Source: Bacteroidota bacterium
Lineage (GTDB): Bacteria > Bacteroidota > Bacteroidia > UBA7662
DNA: 38,703 nucleotides
Assembly: GCA_016868875.1 (NCBI GenBank)
Contig: VGFN01000003.1
Coordinates: 1 to 38,703, forward strand
Direction: 5' to 3'
Of the stretch, positions 7,482 through 15,686 are shown one piece after another (positions within the stretch are counted from its first letter, which is position 1; every line of letters begins with the position of its first letter). The position numbers and the translations under genes are program-made. The notes beneath the pieces were generated by a model. The model was not told the DNA's origin. It searched no databases and worked only from the letters and a program-made list of their open reading frames with translations.

Positions 7482-9358
7482 CCGGTAATTTTTTTGGGAA
7501 CGGGTAAACTGTCTATGCCCTGTGGCAAGATGCGTGCCTTCAGGATTCTTTCTTCGAGGTCTGGTCGCCTTGTACCTCCCAGCAAATACTTCTCAATCAT
7601 TAGACTAGCTACTGGCGCTGCCCATACGCCGCCAAACCCTGCATTTTCAATTAAAACGGCAATTGCTATCCGAGGATTTTTTCGGGGGGCAAAGCACACA
7701 AAGACGGCGTGATCTTTGCCGTGGGGATTTTGAGCAGTACCCGTCTTACCGCAAATGAGTATGCTATCAATTTTTCCATAGGTTGTCGCTGTACCTCGGT
7801 CTACAACTTTTTGCATAGCATCTTGCACAACCAAAAAGTTCTTTGGCTTAATTGGAATATGAAGCTGTTCTCTGTACTTCATTTTCTTTTGTCCAGTGAT
7901 ACCGATGCTACGTACTAGATGGGGGCGGTGGTAATCTCCTTTATTTGCGAAAATTGCCATGGTATGCGCCATTTGCAAGGGTGTCATCCCAAATTCACCT
8001 TGTCCAATTGCAAGTGAAATAATCGAAGATGATTTCCACCGGTTTTGTCCAAATATTTTATCATAGTATTCTGGTGATGGTAAAATGCCATTCCTTTCGT
8101 TTGGTAAATCAACTTCACACTTACGTCCTACGTTGAATTTCTTCATGTAGTCGTACCATACTTTGTATCCTTCTTTGGGCTTGAGGCCACGGTTTTGATC
8201 CACCATGGTTTTGAACACATAACAATAGTAAGGGTTGCATGATTGCTGAATGGACTCCTCAAGATTTAGTGCCCCGTGGGTGTGCGTGCATTTTACCGTA
8301 TGGTTACCGATAGAATATCCCCCACCGCATGGGAATCTGCTTTCAGGCCGAATTAGTCCAAGTTCTTGCCCTATTAAGGCTTGAAGTGATTTAACAATGG
8401 AGCCAGGAGGATACATGGCTTGAAGTGGGCGATTGAATAAAGGTTTTAAGGGGCTTTTAGCTAGAGATCTGTAGTTTTTGCTTCTCACATTACCAACCAT
8501 TAAATTTGGATCGTAACCAGGCGCTGATACCATTGCAAGAATTTCGCCAGTAGATGGCTCAATGGCGACCACGGAACCGAGCTTATTGGCCATAAGGTTT
8601 TCAGCATAGACTTGAAGCTCAATGTCAAGTCCTAAGTGTAAATCTTCACCGGGAATTGGGAGAGAGTCAAAGCCCCCTTCTTTGTAGGGTCCAACTTCAC
8701 GATTATGTACATCTACATAACGGTATTGAACTCCTTTTTTTCCTTTTAAATAATTTTCGTAGGTTTTTTCGAGCCCGCTTATGCCAATATAATCCCCTGA
8801 TTGGTATTCTCCATTGGATTTGGCAATTAATTCAGGCGAGACTTCCCCAACATATCCAAGTAAATGGGCTGCATTTGGATATAAATAGGTCCTAACGGTA
8901 CGGGTTTCTGCATAGATGCCACTAAAATCATGAAGTCTCTCTTGCACATTGACAAAGTCCTCAAGCCTGATTTGAGCATGGAGTAGGCTAGGTTTGAATT
9001 TTGAATAAGTAGCCGCTTTGAGGAGCCTACCTTTGAGTTCTTTCGGGGAAATTCGAATTAAATTGGCCAGTTCAGTAGTGTCAAGGGGTTTTGGCAGTTC
9101 ATTTGGAACAACCATTAAGTCATAAATAGGCCTGTTTACTACAATTTTCCGGCCTTTTCTATCAAATATTATTCCCCTTGGAGGGTAGGAATTTACTCTT
9201 CGTACAGCATTTTGTTGGGCCAACTCACTGTATTCTTCATTGATAACTTGCACATTGAACAGCCTTACTAAAAAAAAAGAAAAGACAATTAGCACCACAC
9301 TTAGAATCAGCAAATGCCGAATTTCTTTGCTTGATTTTGAATCATTTAAATTGGGCAT
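7478..9358 (-). CDS. mrdA: Penicillin-binding protein 2 (class B transpeptidase)
   Basis: This 626-residue class B PBP cross-links peptidoglycan in the elongasome together with RodA. It has one N-terminal transmembrane helix (about 14-32), a pedestal/dimerisation domain (about 55-230, with the YPPRGIIFDRKG motif) and a C-terminal transpeptidase domain. The three active-site motifs are present: SxxK at Ser320-Lys323 (GSIVK), SxN in QQSCNPYY, and KTG in CGKTGTAQ. The length is typical. Base composition becomes clearly AT-richer than rodA from about position 7,770 upward, through mreD and mreC. The mreD stop is 48 bases upstream. Confidence 0.95.
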   Translation of the reverse strand: MPNLNDSKSSKEIRHLLILSVVLIVFSFFLVRLFNVQVINEEYSELAQQNAVRRVNSYPPRGIIFDRKGRKIVVNRPIYDLMVVPNELPKPLDTTELANLIRISPKELKGRLLKAATYSKFKPSLLHAQIRLEDFVNVQERLHDFSGIYAETRTVRTYLYPNAAHLLGYVGEVSPELIAKSNGEYQSGDYIGISGLEKTYENYLKGKKGVQYRYVDVHNREVGPYKEGGFDSLPIPGEDLHLGLDIELQVYAENLMANKLGSVVAIEPSTGEILAMVSAPGYDPNLMVGNVRSKNYRSLAKSPLKPLFNRPLQAMYPPGSIVKSLQALIGQELGLIRPESRFPCGGGYSIGNHTVKCTHTHGALNLEESIQQSCNPYYCYVFKTMVDQNRGLKPKEGYKVWYDYMKKFNVGRKCEVDLPNERNGILPSPEYYDKIFGQNRWKSSSIISLAIGQGEFGMTPLQMAHTMAIFANKGDYHRPHLVRSIGITGQKKMKYREQLHIPIKPKNFLVVQDAMQKVVDRGTATTYGKIDSILICGKTGTAQNPHGKDHAVFVCFAPRKNPRIAIAVLIENAGFGGVWAAPVASLMIEKYLLGGTRRPDLEERILKARILPQGIDSLPVPKKITG

Positions 9359-9406
9359 GTGTTGGCGGAAACTTATTAATTACCGTGTAATTAAAATAAA
9401 ATTCGT

Positions 9407-9934
9407 TTAGATTTTGTTTTTTGAGAACCTGGATGGGCTCATGCTTCGGGTCCATTGAATAAGGGACCATAAGATCCCCATCACCAATACTGTATTTACG
9501 CTTCCTTTTATCAGTGAAATTCCCAGGGAATTCCATCTTAGTGCCTCAAGTGAATAGGCCAAGGTTTGATGCATAAGCAGTAAAGTGCCGGCATAACTAA
9601 TTAGGGACCTAAATTCTAATTCTCTTAAATCAGGATCAGGAGTTTCTTGTAAGGTTACGGGTGAAACCGTGTACCGTATCCAAAAATTTTTAAAGTAAAT
9701 GGTCCATACCGAAGCCATGGCGTGAATTGCTCCGCTTTGAACAGAGCTATCAACCCACCAACCGATTCCAAATCCCAACAACATTAATATTGATCTATTC
9801 CATGTTGCGGGTAGCCATATAAGGGTTATAACATAAACCATCGGGTTGAAAAGGCCTAACCAATGAATGCGATTAAAAAGGCTACCTTGCAAAATAACCA
9901 AAATTATAAGAAGAAGCCAAGGGCGTTGATTCAT
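9407..9934 (-). CDS. mreD: MreD-like rod-shape-determining membrane protein
   Basis: This 175-residue protein is almost entirely hydrophobic, with about five membrane segments and little sequence conservation, as expected for MreD. It starts MNQRPWLLLIILVILQGSLF and contains VDSSVQSGAIHAM-like loop residues. Identification rests on the position between mreC and mrdA, the size and the topology. I chose the ATG at 9932-9934. A longer frame reaches 9997 but would overlap the mreC end by 47 bases and add a charged, non-membrane N-terminus. The spacing to the mreC stop is then 16 bases, normal for the operon. MreD belongs to the MreBCD-RodA-PBP2 elongasome. Confidence 0.85.
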   Translation of the reverse strand: MNQRPWLLLIILVILQGSLFNRIHWLGLFNPMVYVITLIWLPATWNRSILMLLGFGIGWWVDSSVQSGAIHAMASVWTIYFKNFWIRYTVSPVTLQETPDPDLRELEFRSLISYAGTLLLMHQTLAYSLEALRWNSLGISLIKGSVNTVLVMGILWSLIQWTRSMSPSRFSKNKI

Positions 9935-9950
9935 GTTATATTCTTGGTTT

Positions 9951-10832
9951 CTAATTGGTATTGGGGAGTATTTCTTCGCGCTCGCTTTGCAATGCAATTC
10001 TTATCACTTGCACGTGATCCAGACGCTTGTAATCCGCCGTCAAAAAGACCCGAATTTTGTAGGTGACTGCACCTGGATTAATTTCAATACGATCAATTCT
10101 CCCCAAGCGTAGCCCAGGAGGATAGACAGAGGAATAGGAACTACTTACTAAGGTATCGCCGATTTTAATGGGTATATGAATTGGGAAGTCAATGAGTTCA
10201 GCATACCGGGTTGACTTACCATCCCATGCTAATATTCCAACGGTTTGTGATTTGGGGTGTAAGGCACTAATTCGAATTTTGGTATTAATGAGTGGAACAA
10301 CTCTTGCAAAATGTTTTGAAACCGCTTGGACCTGCCCTATAATTTTGTCTTCTTGTATGACGGCCATTCTTGGTTGTATTCCATTCAAAGATCCCCTGTC
10401 AAGAAGCATGAAATTGTTTTGGCCTGCTTCACCACAAAAAATCACCCTTGCTGGGCTAATAAAATCTATTTTTACACTAGTGTTTGGCCATGGATTGACG
10501 GAAGAACCTTGGCCCAAAGCGGCTCTGCTATTTTTTGAATGCGCTGAGTCGGTGTGAGTAAAACTATTTAAGCGGAGGGAATCGCCACCTAATTGCCTTT
10601 TTAATAGAGCAATTTCGTTGTTTAGTCTTTGGTTTTCTTCATCCAAGCCCATAAACCGGGTGAGTTTTTTTATTTTCTTTTGGTAATGCCCGGCTGTTTC
10701 AATTTGGAGCTGAGTAAATCTACTGTTATGGTATTCGACATTGGACAGGGTAATCCAGGCTCCTAAAGATTCAAGGAGAATGAGTAACCCAAGAAATCTG
10801 TATTTGAACAGCCAAATTGCCAGTCCACCCAT
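9951..10832 (-). CDS. mreC: MreC, cell-shape scaffold protein
   Basis: The 293-residue protein has one N-terminal transmembrane helix (about 9-30), a coiled-coil segment (about 45-85, with the run LDEENQRLNNEIALLKRQL) and a periplasmic double beta-barrel domain (about 120-275). The barrel domain carries MreC-like motifs: ARVIF near its start, LDRGSLNGIQPRMAVI, and SSYSSVYPPGLRLGRI. MreC activates PBP2-RodA by binding PBP2. It starts 7 bases after the mreB stop on the minus strand and is followed closely by mreD. It lies inside the AT-rich block described for mrdA. Confidence 0.94.
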   Translation of the reverse strand: MGGLAIWLFKYRFLGLLILLESLGAWITLSNVEYHNSRFTQLQIETAGHYQKKIKKLTRFMGLDEENQRLNNEIALLKRQLGGDSLRLNSFTHTDSAHSKNSRAALGQGSSVNPWPNTSVKIDFISPARVIFCGEAGQNNFMLLDRGSLNGIQPRMAVIQEDKIIGQVQAVSKHFARVVPLINTKIRISALHPKSQTVGILAWDGKSTRYAELIDFPIHIPIKIGDTLVSSSYSSVYPPGLRLGRIDRIEINPGAVTYKIRVFLTADYKRLDHVQVIRIALQSEREEILPNTN

Positions 10833-10839
10833 TTTTATG

Positions 10840-11862
10840 TCAGGTCATCAGGAATTGGAAACGATGGATATTCTTGAGGGAAATTCCAGTACCCCGAACG
10901 ACGGCACGCAGGGGATCCTCAGCGACAATAACTTTTAGTTTGGTTTTGGCACTAATTCTTTTGTCCAACCCACGAATCAAGGCCCCACCTCCTGTGAGGT
11001 AAATCCCGGTCTCATGGATATCGGATGCAAGTTCAGGTGGAGTGATTTCCAATGCTTTGAGGATAGCGCCTTCCACTTTGGAAATGGACTTATCCAGTGC
11101 AGTCGCGATTTCGGAATAGGTCAAGGTGATTTCCCGTGGAATACCGGTCATCAAATCTCGTCCACTCACGGGCATGGGGGGTGGTGGATCTTCCAAGGTG
11201 GTTAAGGCCGAACCAATATTGATTTTGATTAATTCCGCGGTTCGCTCACCAACCAACATGTTGTGTTGACGACGGACATACTCCAGGACGTCGGCGGTGA
11301 ATTGGTCACCTGCAACACGAATGGATTCATCGCAAACGATTCCTGCCAAGGCAATCACGGCAATCTCCGAGGTACCGCCACCGATATCGATGATCATGTT
11401 CCCTTTGGGTTCTTCAACATCAATGCCGATACCAATCGCGGCCGCCATAGGCTCATGAATGAGGTAAACTTCTTTGGCGCCGGCATGCTCAGCGGAATCC
11501 CGCACCGCGCGCTTTTCGACTTCCGTGATGCCAGAGGGAATGCACACAACCATGCGCAATGAGGGGGCAAAGAATCTCTTGGTAGGATTGATCATGGCAA
11601 TCATCCCTCGAATCATATGTTCAGCGGCATGAAAGTCAGCTATGACTCCGTCTCTAAGGGGACGAATGGTCTTGATGTTCTCGTGGGTTTTGCCATGCAT
11701 CTGCTGGGCCTTCTTACCGATTGCAATGACTTTGCCGGTATTTCGATCCATGGCAACGATGGACGGTTCATCCACAACGATGGTGTCCCGATGGATAATC
11801 AGGGTATTGGCGGTGCCAAGGTCAATGGCAATTTCTTGGGTAAATAAATCAAAGAGTCCCAT
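10840..11862 (-). CDS. mreB: MreB, bacterial actin
   Basis: The 340-residue protein is the full MreB length. It forms membrane-attached filaments that orient the elongasome. Actin-fold signatures include the phosphate-1 loop IDLGTANTLI, PSIVAMDRNTG, PLRDGVIADF, the phosphate-2 loop IDIGGGTSEIAV, and the adenosine motif LTGGGALIRGLD. The N-terminal MGLFDLFTQE probably supplies membrane contact. It is the first gene of the shape cluster. purH lies 135 bases upstream on the same strand, so either read-through or a promoter in 11863-11997 drives it. I found only an imperfect -7 match there. Confidence 0.97.
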   Translation of the reverse strand: MGLFDLFTQEIAIDLGTANTLIIHRDTIVVDEPSIVAMDRNTGKVIAIGKKAQQMHGKTHENIKTIRPLRDGVIADFHAAEHMIRGMIAMINPTKRFFAPSLRMVVCIPSGITEVEKRAVRDSAEHAGAKEVYLIHEPMAAAIGIGIDVEEPKGNMIIDIGGGTSEIAVIALAGIVCDESIRVAGDQFTADVLEYVRRQHNMLVGERTAELIKINIGSALTTLEDPPPPMPVSGRDLMTGIPREITLTYSEIATALDKSISKVEGAILKALEITPPELASDIHETGIYLTGGGALIRGLDKRISAKTKLKVIVAEDPLRAVVRGTGISLKNIHRFQFLMT

Positions 11863-11997
11863 GCAAGTCTATAGGTGAACGTTAAAAGAATAAGAAAGCG
11901 AAACTAAAGGTAAAAGCGCGATTAAAGATTTTTTTTGAAAAATGGCAAGCTAGGGGGGCCTTCTTAGGGCAGAGGAGACCAAACTCACTTGAGCGGA

Positions 11998-13518
11998 CTA
12001 ATGCTTGAAATGTCTAACCCCTGTCATGACCATGCACATGTCGTTTCGATCGCAGAAATCGATGCTGTCCTGATCCTTAACAGAGCCTCCAGGTTGGATG
12101 ACGGCACGGATACCCTCTTGCCAGGCCACTTCGACGCTGTCCGCAAAGGGAAAGAAGGCGTCGCTGGCCATAATGGCCCCTTGGACATCGAAGTCAAAGG
12201 TTCTGGCCTTGTGAGCGGCCTGCCTCATAGCGTCAATTCTGGAAGTTTGGCCTGTTCCGGACCCAATGAGTTGACGATTCTTGACCAGCACGATGGCATT
12301 GCTACGGGTATGCTTCACCACCTTGACCGCAAATTCCATATCGGCTTTTTCGGCTGCGTTGGGTTGTTTGGCGGTGACGACTTTGAATTGATCCGAGGAT
12401 TCGGTGGAACGGTCCGGGCTCTGAACCAGGTATCCGCCAAGGGCCGACCGAACCTGCACGGAAGAAGGAATGGGCTTTATTTGTTGCAAGAGTATGCGGT
12501 TCTTTTTGCGAGTCAGTAAATCGATGGCTTCGGTACTGAAGGAGGGAGCGATGAGTACTTCGTAAAATATTCCGTCGATTTCTTTGGCACAATCAAGGTC
12601 AAGAGGCCTGTTAGCAGCCAAGATGCCCCCAAAGGCTGAAACGGGATCCCCCGCGAGGGCGTCTTTCCAAGCCTCCAGCATGGTATCACGGCTTGCAAGC
12701 CCGCAGGCGTTGTTGTGTTTCACGATGACCAAGGTGGGCTCCTCAAATTCAGCCAAGAGGGATAAGGCGGAATCCACATCAAGTAAATTGTTGTAGCTCA
12801 GGGCTTTGCCAGAAAGCACCTTAAAGCAATCGTGCAATGGCCCATAGAAATTCCCTTGCTGATGGGGGTTCTCTCCGTAGCGAAGTCCATGGCCTTGATC
12901 CGATGCGATGCGCAGGCTCGTTGTATCGGTTTGGGGTTTCAGGTACTCATAAATCAGGGTATCGTACCGGGAAGTCATCGCAAAAGCTTCTGCAGCGTAT
13001 CGAAGACGGTCTTCAGGATTGGTTCCACCGGCAAGGATTTGTTGCCTCAGACGATCGTATTGATTGGATGAGGAGAGGACCGTGCATTGCTGATGGTTTT
13101 TGGCGGCGGCTCGTAAAAGGCTGACTCCGCCGATATCAATTTTCTCGATGAGTTCTTGATGGGTACCGCCGGCGCGCAATGTATCCTCAAAGGGGTACAG
13201 ATCCACAATGACCAGGTCTATTGGGGGAATCTCATAGCCGGCCAGCTCGTTAAGGTCCTCAATTTGATGATTTCGATGCAAAATCCCCCCAAAAATCTTG
13301 GGATGAAGGGTTTTGACACGGCCTCCCAGGATTGAGGGATAACCGGTCAGGTCTTCCACCTTACGGGGCTGACAACCAAGATTTTGAAGAAAGTCCCAGG
13401 TGCCCCCGGTGGACCAGATTTCTACCCCGGATTCAAAGAGGGTTTTGGCCAAGGGCTCGAGACCCTCTTTGGAATATACAGAAACTAAAGCTGTGCGGAC
13501 CGGACTTAGATCGGACAT
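11998..13518 (-). CDS. purH: Bifunctional AICAR transformylase / IMP cyclohydrolase PurH
   Basis: PurH catalyses the last two steps of IMP synthesis: formylation of AICAR with 10-formyl-tetrahydrofolate, then ring closure. The N-terminal MGS-like cyclohydrolase domain (about 1-195) shows SVYSKEGLEPLA, STGGTWDFL, GGRVKTLHPKIFGGIL and IDIGGVSLLRAAAKN. The C-terminal transformylase (about 200-506) has LRYGENPHQQ, the catalytic KHNNACG, and VLVKNRQLIGSGTGQTSR. At 506 residues it is full length. The purH-mreBCD order recurs in Bacteroidota. A good promoter match lies upstream at 13602-13633. Confidence 0.97.
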   Translation of the reverse strand: MSDLSPVRTALVSVYSKEGLEPLAKTLFESGVEIWSTGGTWDFLQNLGCQPRKVEDLTGYPSILGGRVKTLHPKIFGGILHRNHQIEDLNELAGYEIPPIDLVIVDLYPFEDTLRAGGTHQELIEKIDIGGVSLLRAAAKNHQQCTVLSSSNQYDRLRQQILAGGTNPEDRLRYAAEAFAMTSRYDTLIYEYLKPQTDTTSLRIASDQGHGLRYGENPHQQGNFYGPLHDCFKVLSGKALSYNNLLDVDSALSLLAEFEEPTLVIVKHNNACGLASRDTMLEAWKDALAGDPVSAFGGILAANRPLDLDCAKEIDGIFYEVLIAPSFSTEAIDLLTRKKNRILLQQIKPIPSSVQVRSALGGYLVQSPDRSTESSDQFKVVTAKQPNAAEKADMEFAVKVVKHTRSNAIVLVKNRQLIGSGTGQTSRIDAMRQAAHKARTFDFDVQGAIMASDAFFPFADSVEVAWQEGIRAVIQPGGSVKDQDSIDFCDRNDMCMVMTGVRHFKH

Positions 13519-13601
13519 GGGCGAATTTCAAAAAAAACGATGGATTGGTACGAACCTGGTCGGCTCCGAAGAGCTTCGAGATTCGAGGTATGGAGCATGT
13601 T

Positions 13602-13633
13602 CAAAACTAAAATTCAGCCCCCTTGTTCACCAA
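13602..13633 (-). promoter_or_regulatory. Candidate Bacteroidota-type promoter for purH
   Basis: On the minus strand TTG (13631-13633) is followed after 21 bases by TAGTTTTG (13602-13609), a full match to TTG-N19-23-TAnnTTTG. Transcription would begin near 13597, leaving a leader of about 80 bases before the purH ATG at 13518. Confidence 0.5.
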
Positions 13634-13687
13634 GGTCGAACCACTCAAATTATGAACAATCCTGTCAACGCTAGGGGGGATTGACTT

Positions 13688-13701
13688 GGTCAAATTTGAC
13701 C
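13688..13701. repeat. Perfect 14-bp palindrome between htpG and purH
   Basis: The sequence GGTCAAATTTGACC is a perfect palindrome 19 bases past the htpG stop. It is flanked by a second inverted pair, TTGAC at 13681-13685 and GTCAA at 13704-13708, giving a nested symmetric structure. No T-run follows on either strand, so a classic terminator is unlikely. A regulator-binding site, or a hairpin protecting the htpG 3' end, is possible. It lies about 55 bases upstream of the purH -33 element. Confidence 0.4.
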
Positions 13702-13720
13702 CCGTCAACCATCGACAAAC

Positions 13721-15559
13721 TTAGCGACCGGCGTTGTGGAGATTACGGTCAATAAAGGCAGTTAATTCTGCACCTTGGAGCATACCCTGAGAGAGCAAGG
13801 CCAGATCGATGAGTTGTTGACCTAGGGCCTGTCTTGGCTCTGTTTCTTGGGTTTCTACCAACTTCTGCACCAGGGGATGCGATGTGTTGACCACCATATC
13901 AATGGTTTCCTTCATAGGTCCCCCGAAGAAAGGAGAACCTCCGCCCGTAGCAGCCATCTCGTTCATTCGACGCATGAACTCGGAACGGGTGAGGGTGATC
14001 GGTGGATCATCGGCGGACATGGCCTCCGCCTTGACTTTGAATTCCTCTTTGGCCTTGACCCATTCACTTACCCATTCTACCGCAAGTTTTTCCTGTTCTT
14101 CGTTAAGCAAGGAAGTCTTGGACTCCCCTTTGTCCACCAATTTGTCCAAGGTATCGGAATCAATTCGCTTGAAGGTGGTTTTGTCAAGCTTGCTTTCCAA
14201 AGCCCCAATGAAATGAGCGTCTATAACACTGCCCATTTGGAGAACGGTCAAGCCACGCTTGCGGGCTCCTTCAATCAAATGATGCTGAGCACTGGCTTGA
14301 TTGGTGTACAAGACCACCAATTGCCCGTCTTTGTTGCGATGATTCGCTTCCAAAAGGGCTGCGGTATCCTCCCATGTACTAAGCTTCTGATCGGCATCTT
14401 TGTACAAACAAAACCCCTTGGCACGGTCATAGAATTTCTCGTCCGAAATCATCCCGTACTTCACAAAGAGTTCAAGTTGATCCCATTTTTCCCTGAAAGA
14501 ATCCTCTTGGTTTTTGGCGATATCCGCTAATTTATCCGCTACTTTTTTGGAGATGTGTGCGTTGATTTTCTTGACGTTGGAATCCGTTTGAAGAAAAGAT
14601 CTGGAAACATTGAGCGGTATATCCGGGGAGTCAATGACCCCATGAAGCAGACGTAAATAATCCGGGACCACTTCTTCGACGGAATCGGTGATAAACACCT
14701 GACGGCTAAAGAGTTGTATTTTATTTTTGGCCGGTTCAAAATCCGCTTTCAATTTGGGGAAGTACAGAATTCCTGTCAAATTGAAGGGATAATCCACATT
14801 CAGATGAATCCAAAACAATGGCTTTTCGGCCATGGGGTACAAATCGTTGTAGAAATTCTGGTAATCTTCATCCTGGAGATCGGCCGGCTTGCGGGTCCAA
14901 AGAGGGCTGGTCGCGTTGATATGCTCCTCCCCGAACATCACTTTGACAGGCAAGAATTTCCCGTATTTACGCAGTATTTCTTTGAGCCTCCATTCATCCA
15001 GATATTCCGAGGCATCTTCTGCAACATGGAGCACGATATCGGTACCTCGTTCGCTTCGCTCCCCAAGGCCAATTTCGTATTCGGTGGAACCATCGCAGGA
15101 CCAGCGAGCAGAATTGGAACCCTGTTGGTAACTCAAGGTGTGGATGTCAACCCTGTCGGCCACCATAAACGCGGAATAAAATCCTAATCCAAAGGCGCCG
15201 ATAATTTGGTTGAGGTCGGACTTGTCTTTGTATTTTTCGATAAACTCGGTGGCTCCCGAAAATGCAACCTGGGTGATGTATTTCTCAATCTCTTCTTCCG
15301 ACAGGCCCAAGCCGTTATCGGAGATGGTGATGGTTTTGGCTTCCTTGTCCAAACGCACCTGGACTTGCATTTCTCCAATTTCGCCTTGGACTTCTCCCAT
15401 GGCGGCTAGGGCAGCAAGCTTCTGGCAGGCATCAACCCCGTTACTGACTAATTCTCTCAAGAAAATTTCTTGATTGGAATACAGCGATTTTTTGATTAGG
15501 GGAAAAATGTTCTCGGTGTTGACCGATATATTTCCTTTTTTGGTGGAGGTTTGGGTCAT
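13721..15559 (-). CDS. htpG: HtpG, bacterial Hsp90 chaperone
   Basis: This 612-residue ATP-dependent chaperone acts in the cytosol. The N-terminal GHKL ATPase domain shows FLRELVSNGVDAC (helix with the catalytic Glu and Asn), the ADP-binding ISDNGLGLSEEE, the lid region GAFGLGFYSAFMVAD, and GTDIVLH. The middle domain contains a conserved catalytic-loop region, NVSRSFLQTD. The C-terminal dimerisation domain is about 490-612. The length fits the family. Its start faces the thiolase gene across a 127-base divergent gap in which I found no full TAnnTTTG match for either gene. Confidence 0.96.
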   Translation of the reverse strand: MTQTSTKKGNISVNTENIFPLIKKSLYSNQEIFLRELVSNGVDACQKLAALAAMGEVQGEIGEMQVQVRLDKEAKTITISDNGLGLSEEEIEKYITQVAFSGATEFIEKYKDKSDLNQIIGAFGLGFYSAFMVADRVDIHTLSYQQGSNSARWSCDGSTEYEIGLGERSERGTDIVLHVAEDASEYLDEWRLKEILRKYGKFLPVKVMFGEEHINATSPLWTRKPADLQDEDYQNFYNDLYPMAEKPLFWIHLNVDYPFNLTGILYFPKLKADFEPAKNKIQLFSRQVFITDSVEEVVPDYLRLLHGVIDSPDIPLNVSRSFLQTDSNVKKINAHISKKVADKLADIAKNQEDSFREKWDQLELFVKYGMISDEKFYDRAKGFCLYKDADQKLSTWEDTAALLEANHRNKDGQLVVLYTNQASAQHHLIEGARKRGLTVLQMGSVIDAHFIGALESKLDKTTFKRIDSDTLDKLVDKGESKTSLLNEEQEKLAVEWVSEWVKAKEEFKVKAEAMSADDPPITLTRSEFMRRMNEMAATGGGSPFFGGPMKETIDMVVNTSHPLVQKLVETQETEPRQALGQQLIDLALLSQGMLQGAELTAFIDRNLHNAGR

Positions 15560-15686
15560 GGGTTAAGATTTTGTCCAAAGGCATTCAAACCTTGTGCCAA
15601 AGCAGTGGGGAGACCTAAAGGTGTCAATTTGTCCGATTCTTGGCAGTTTTTGGTGTTTTGAGAAGAATTGTTCGCAGTTTTGTGTC

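Noticed and set aside
9935..9997. Upstream extension of mreD to an ATG at 9997
   Set aside because: It would overlap the mreC end and add a charged N-terminus unlike MreD. The ATG at 9934 places a membrane helix near the start.
11905..11912. TACCTTTA as the mreB promoter -7 element
   Set aside because: The last base breaks the TAnnTTTG pattern and there is no TTG at the right distance. mreB may be read from purH.
11989..12519. Open frame of 176 codons antisense to purH
   Set aside because: It shadows the conserved transformylase domain of purH and has no independent support.
13847..14530. Long open frame (227 codons) on the plus strand across htpG
   Set aside because: It is antisense to the conserved htpG coding sequence and shows no recognisable domain. 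I read it as a shadow of codon usage.
15594..15686. Upstream ATG extending the thiolase by 31 residues
   Set aside because: The added residues are Cys/Trp-rich and not thiolase-like. The family N-terminus starts exactly at 15687.
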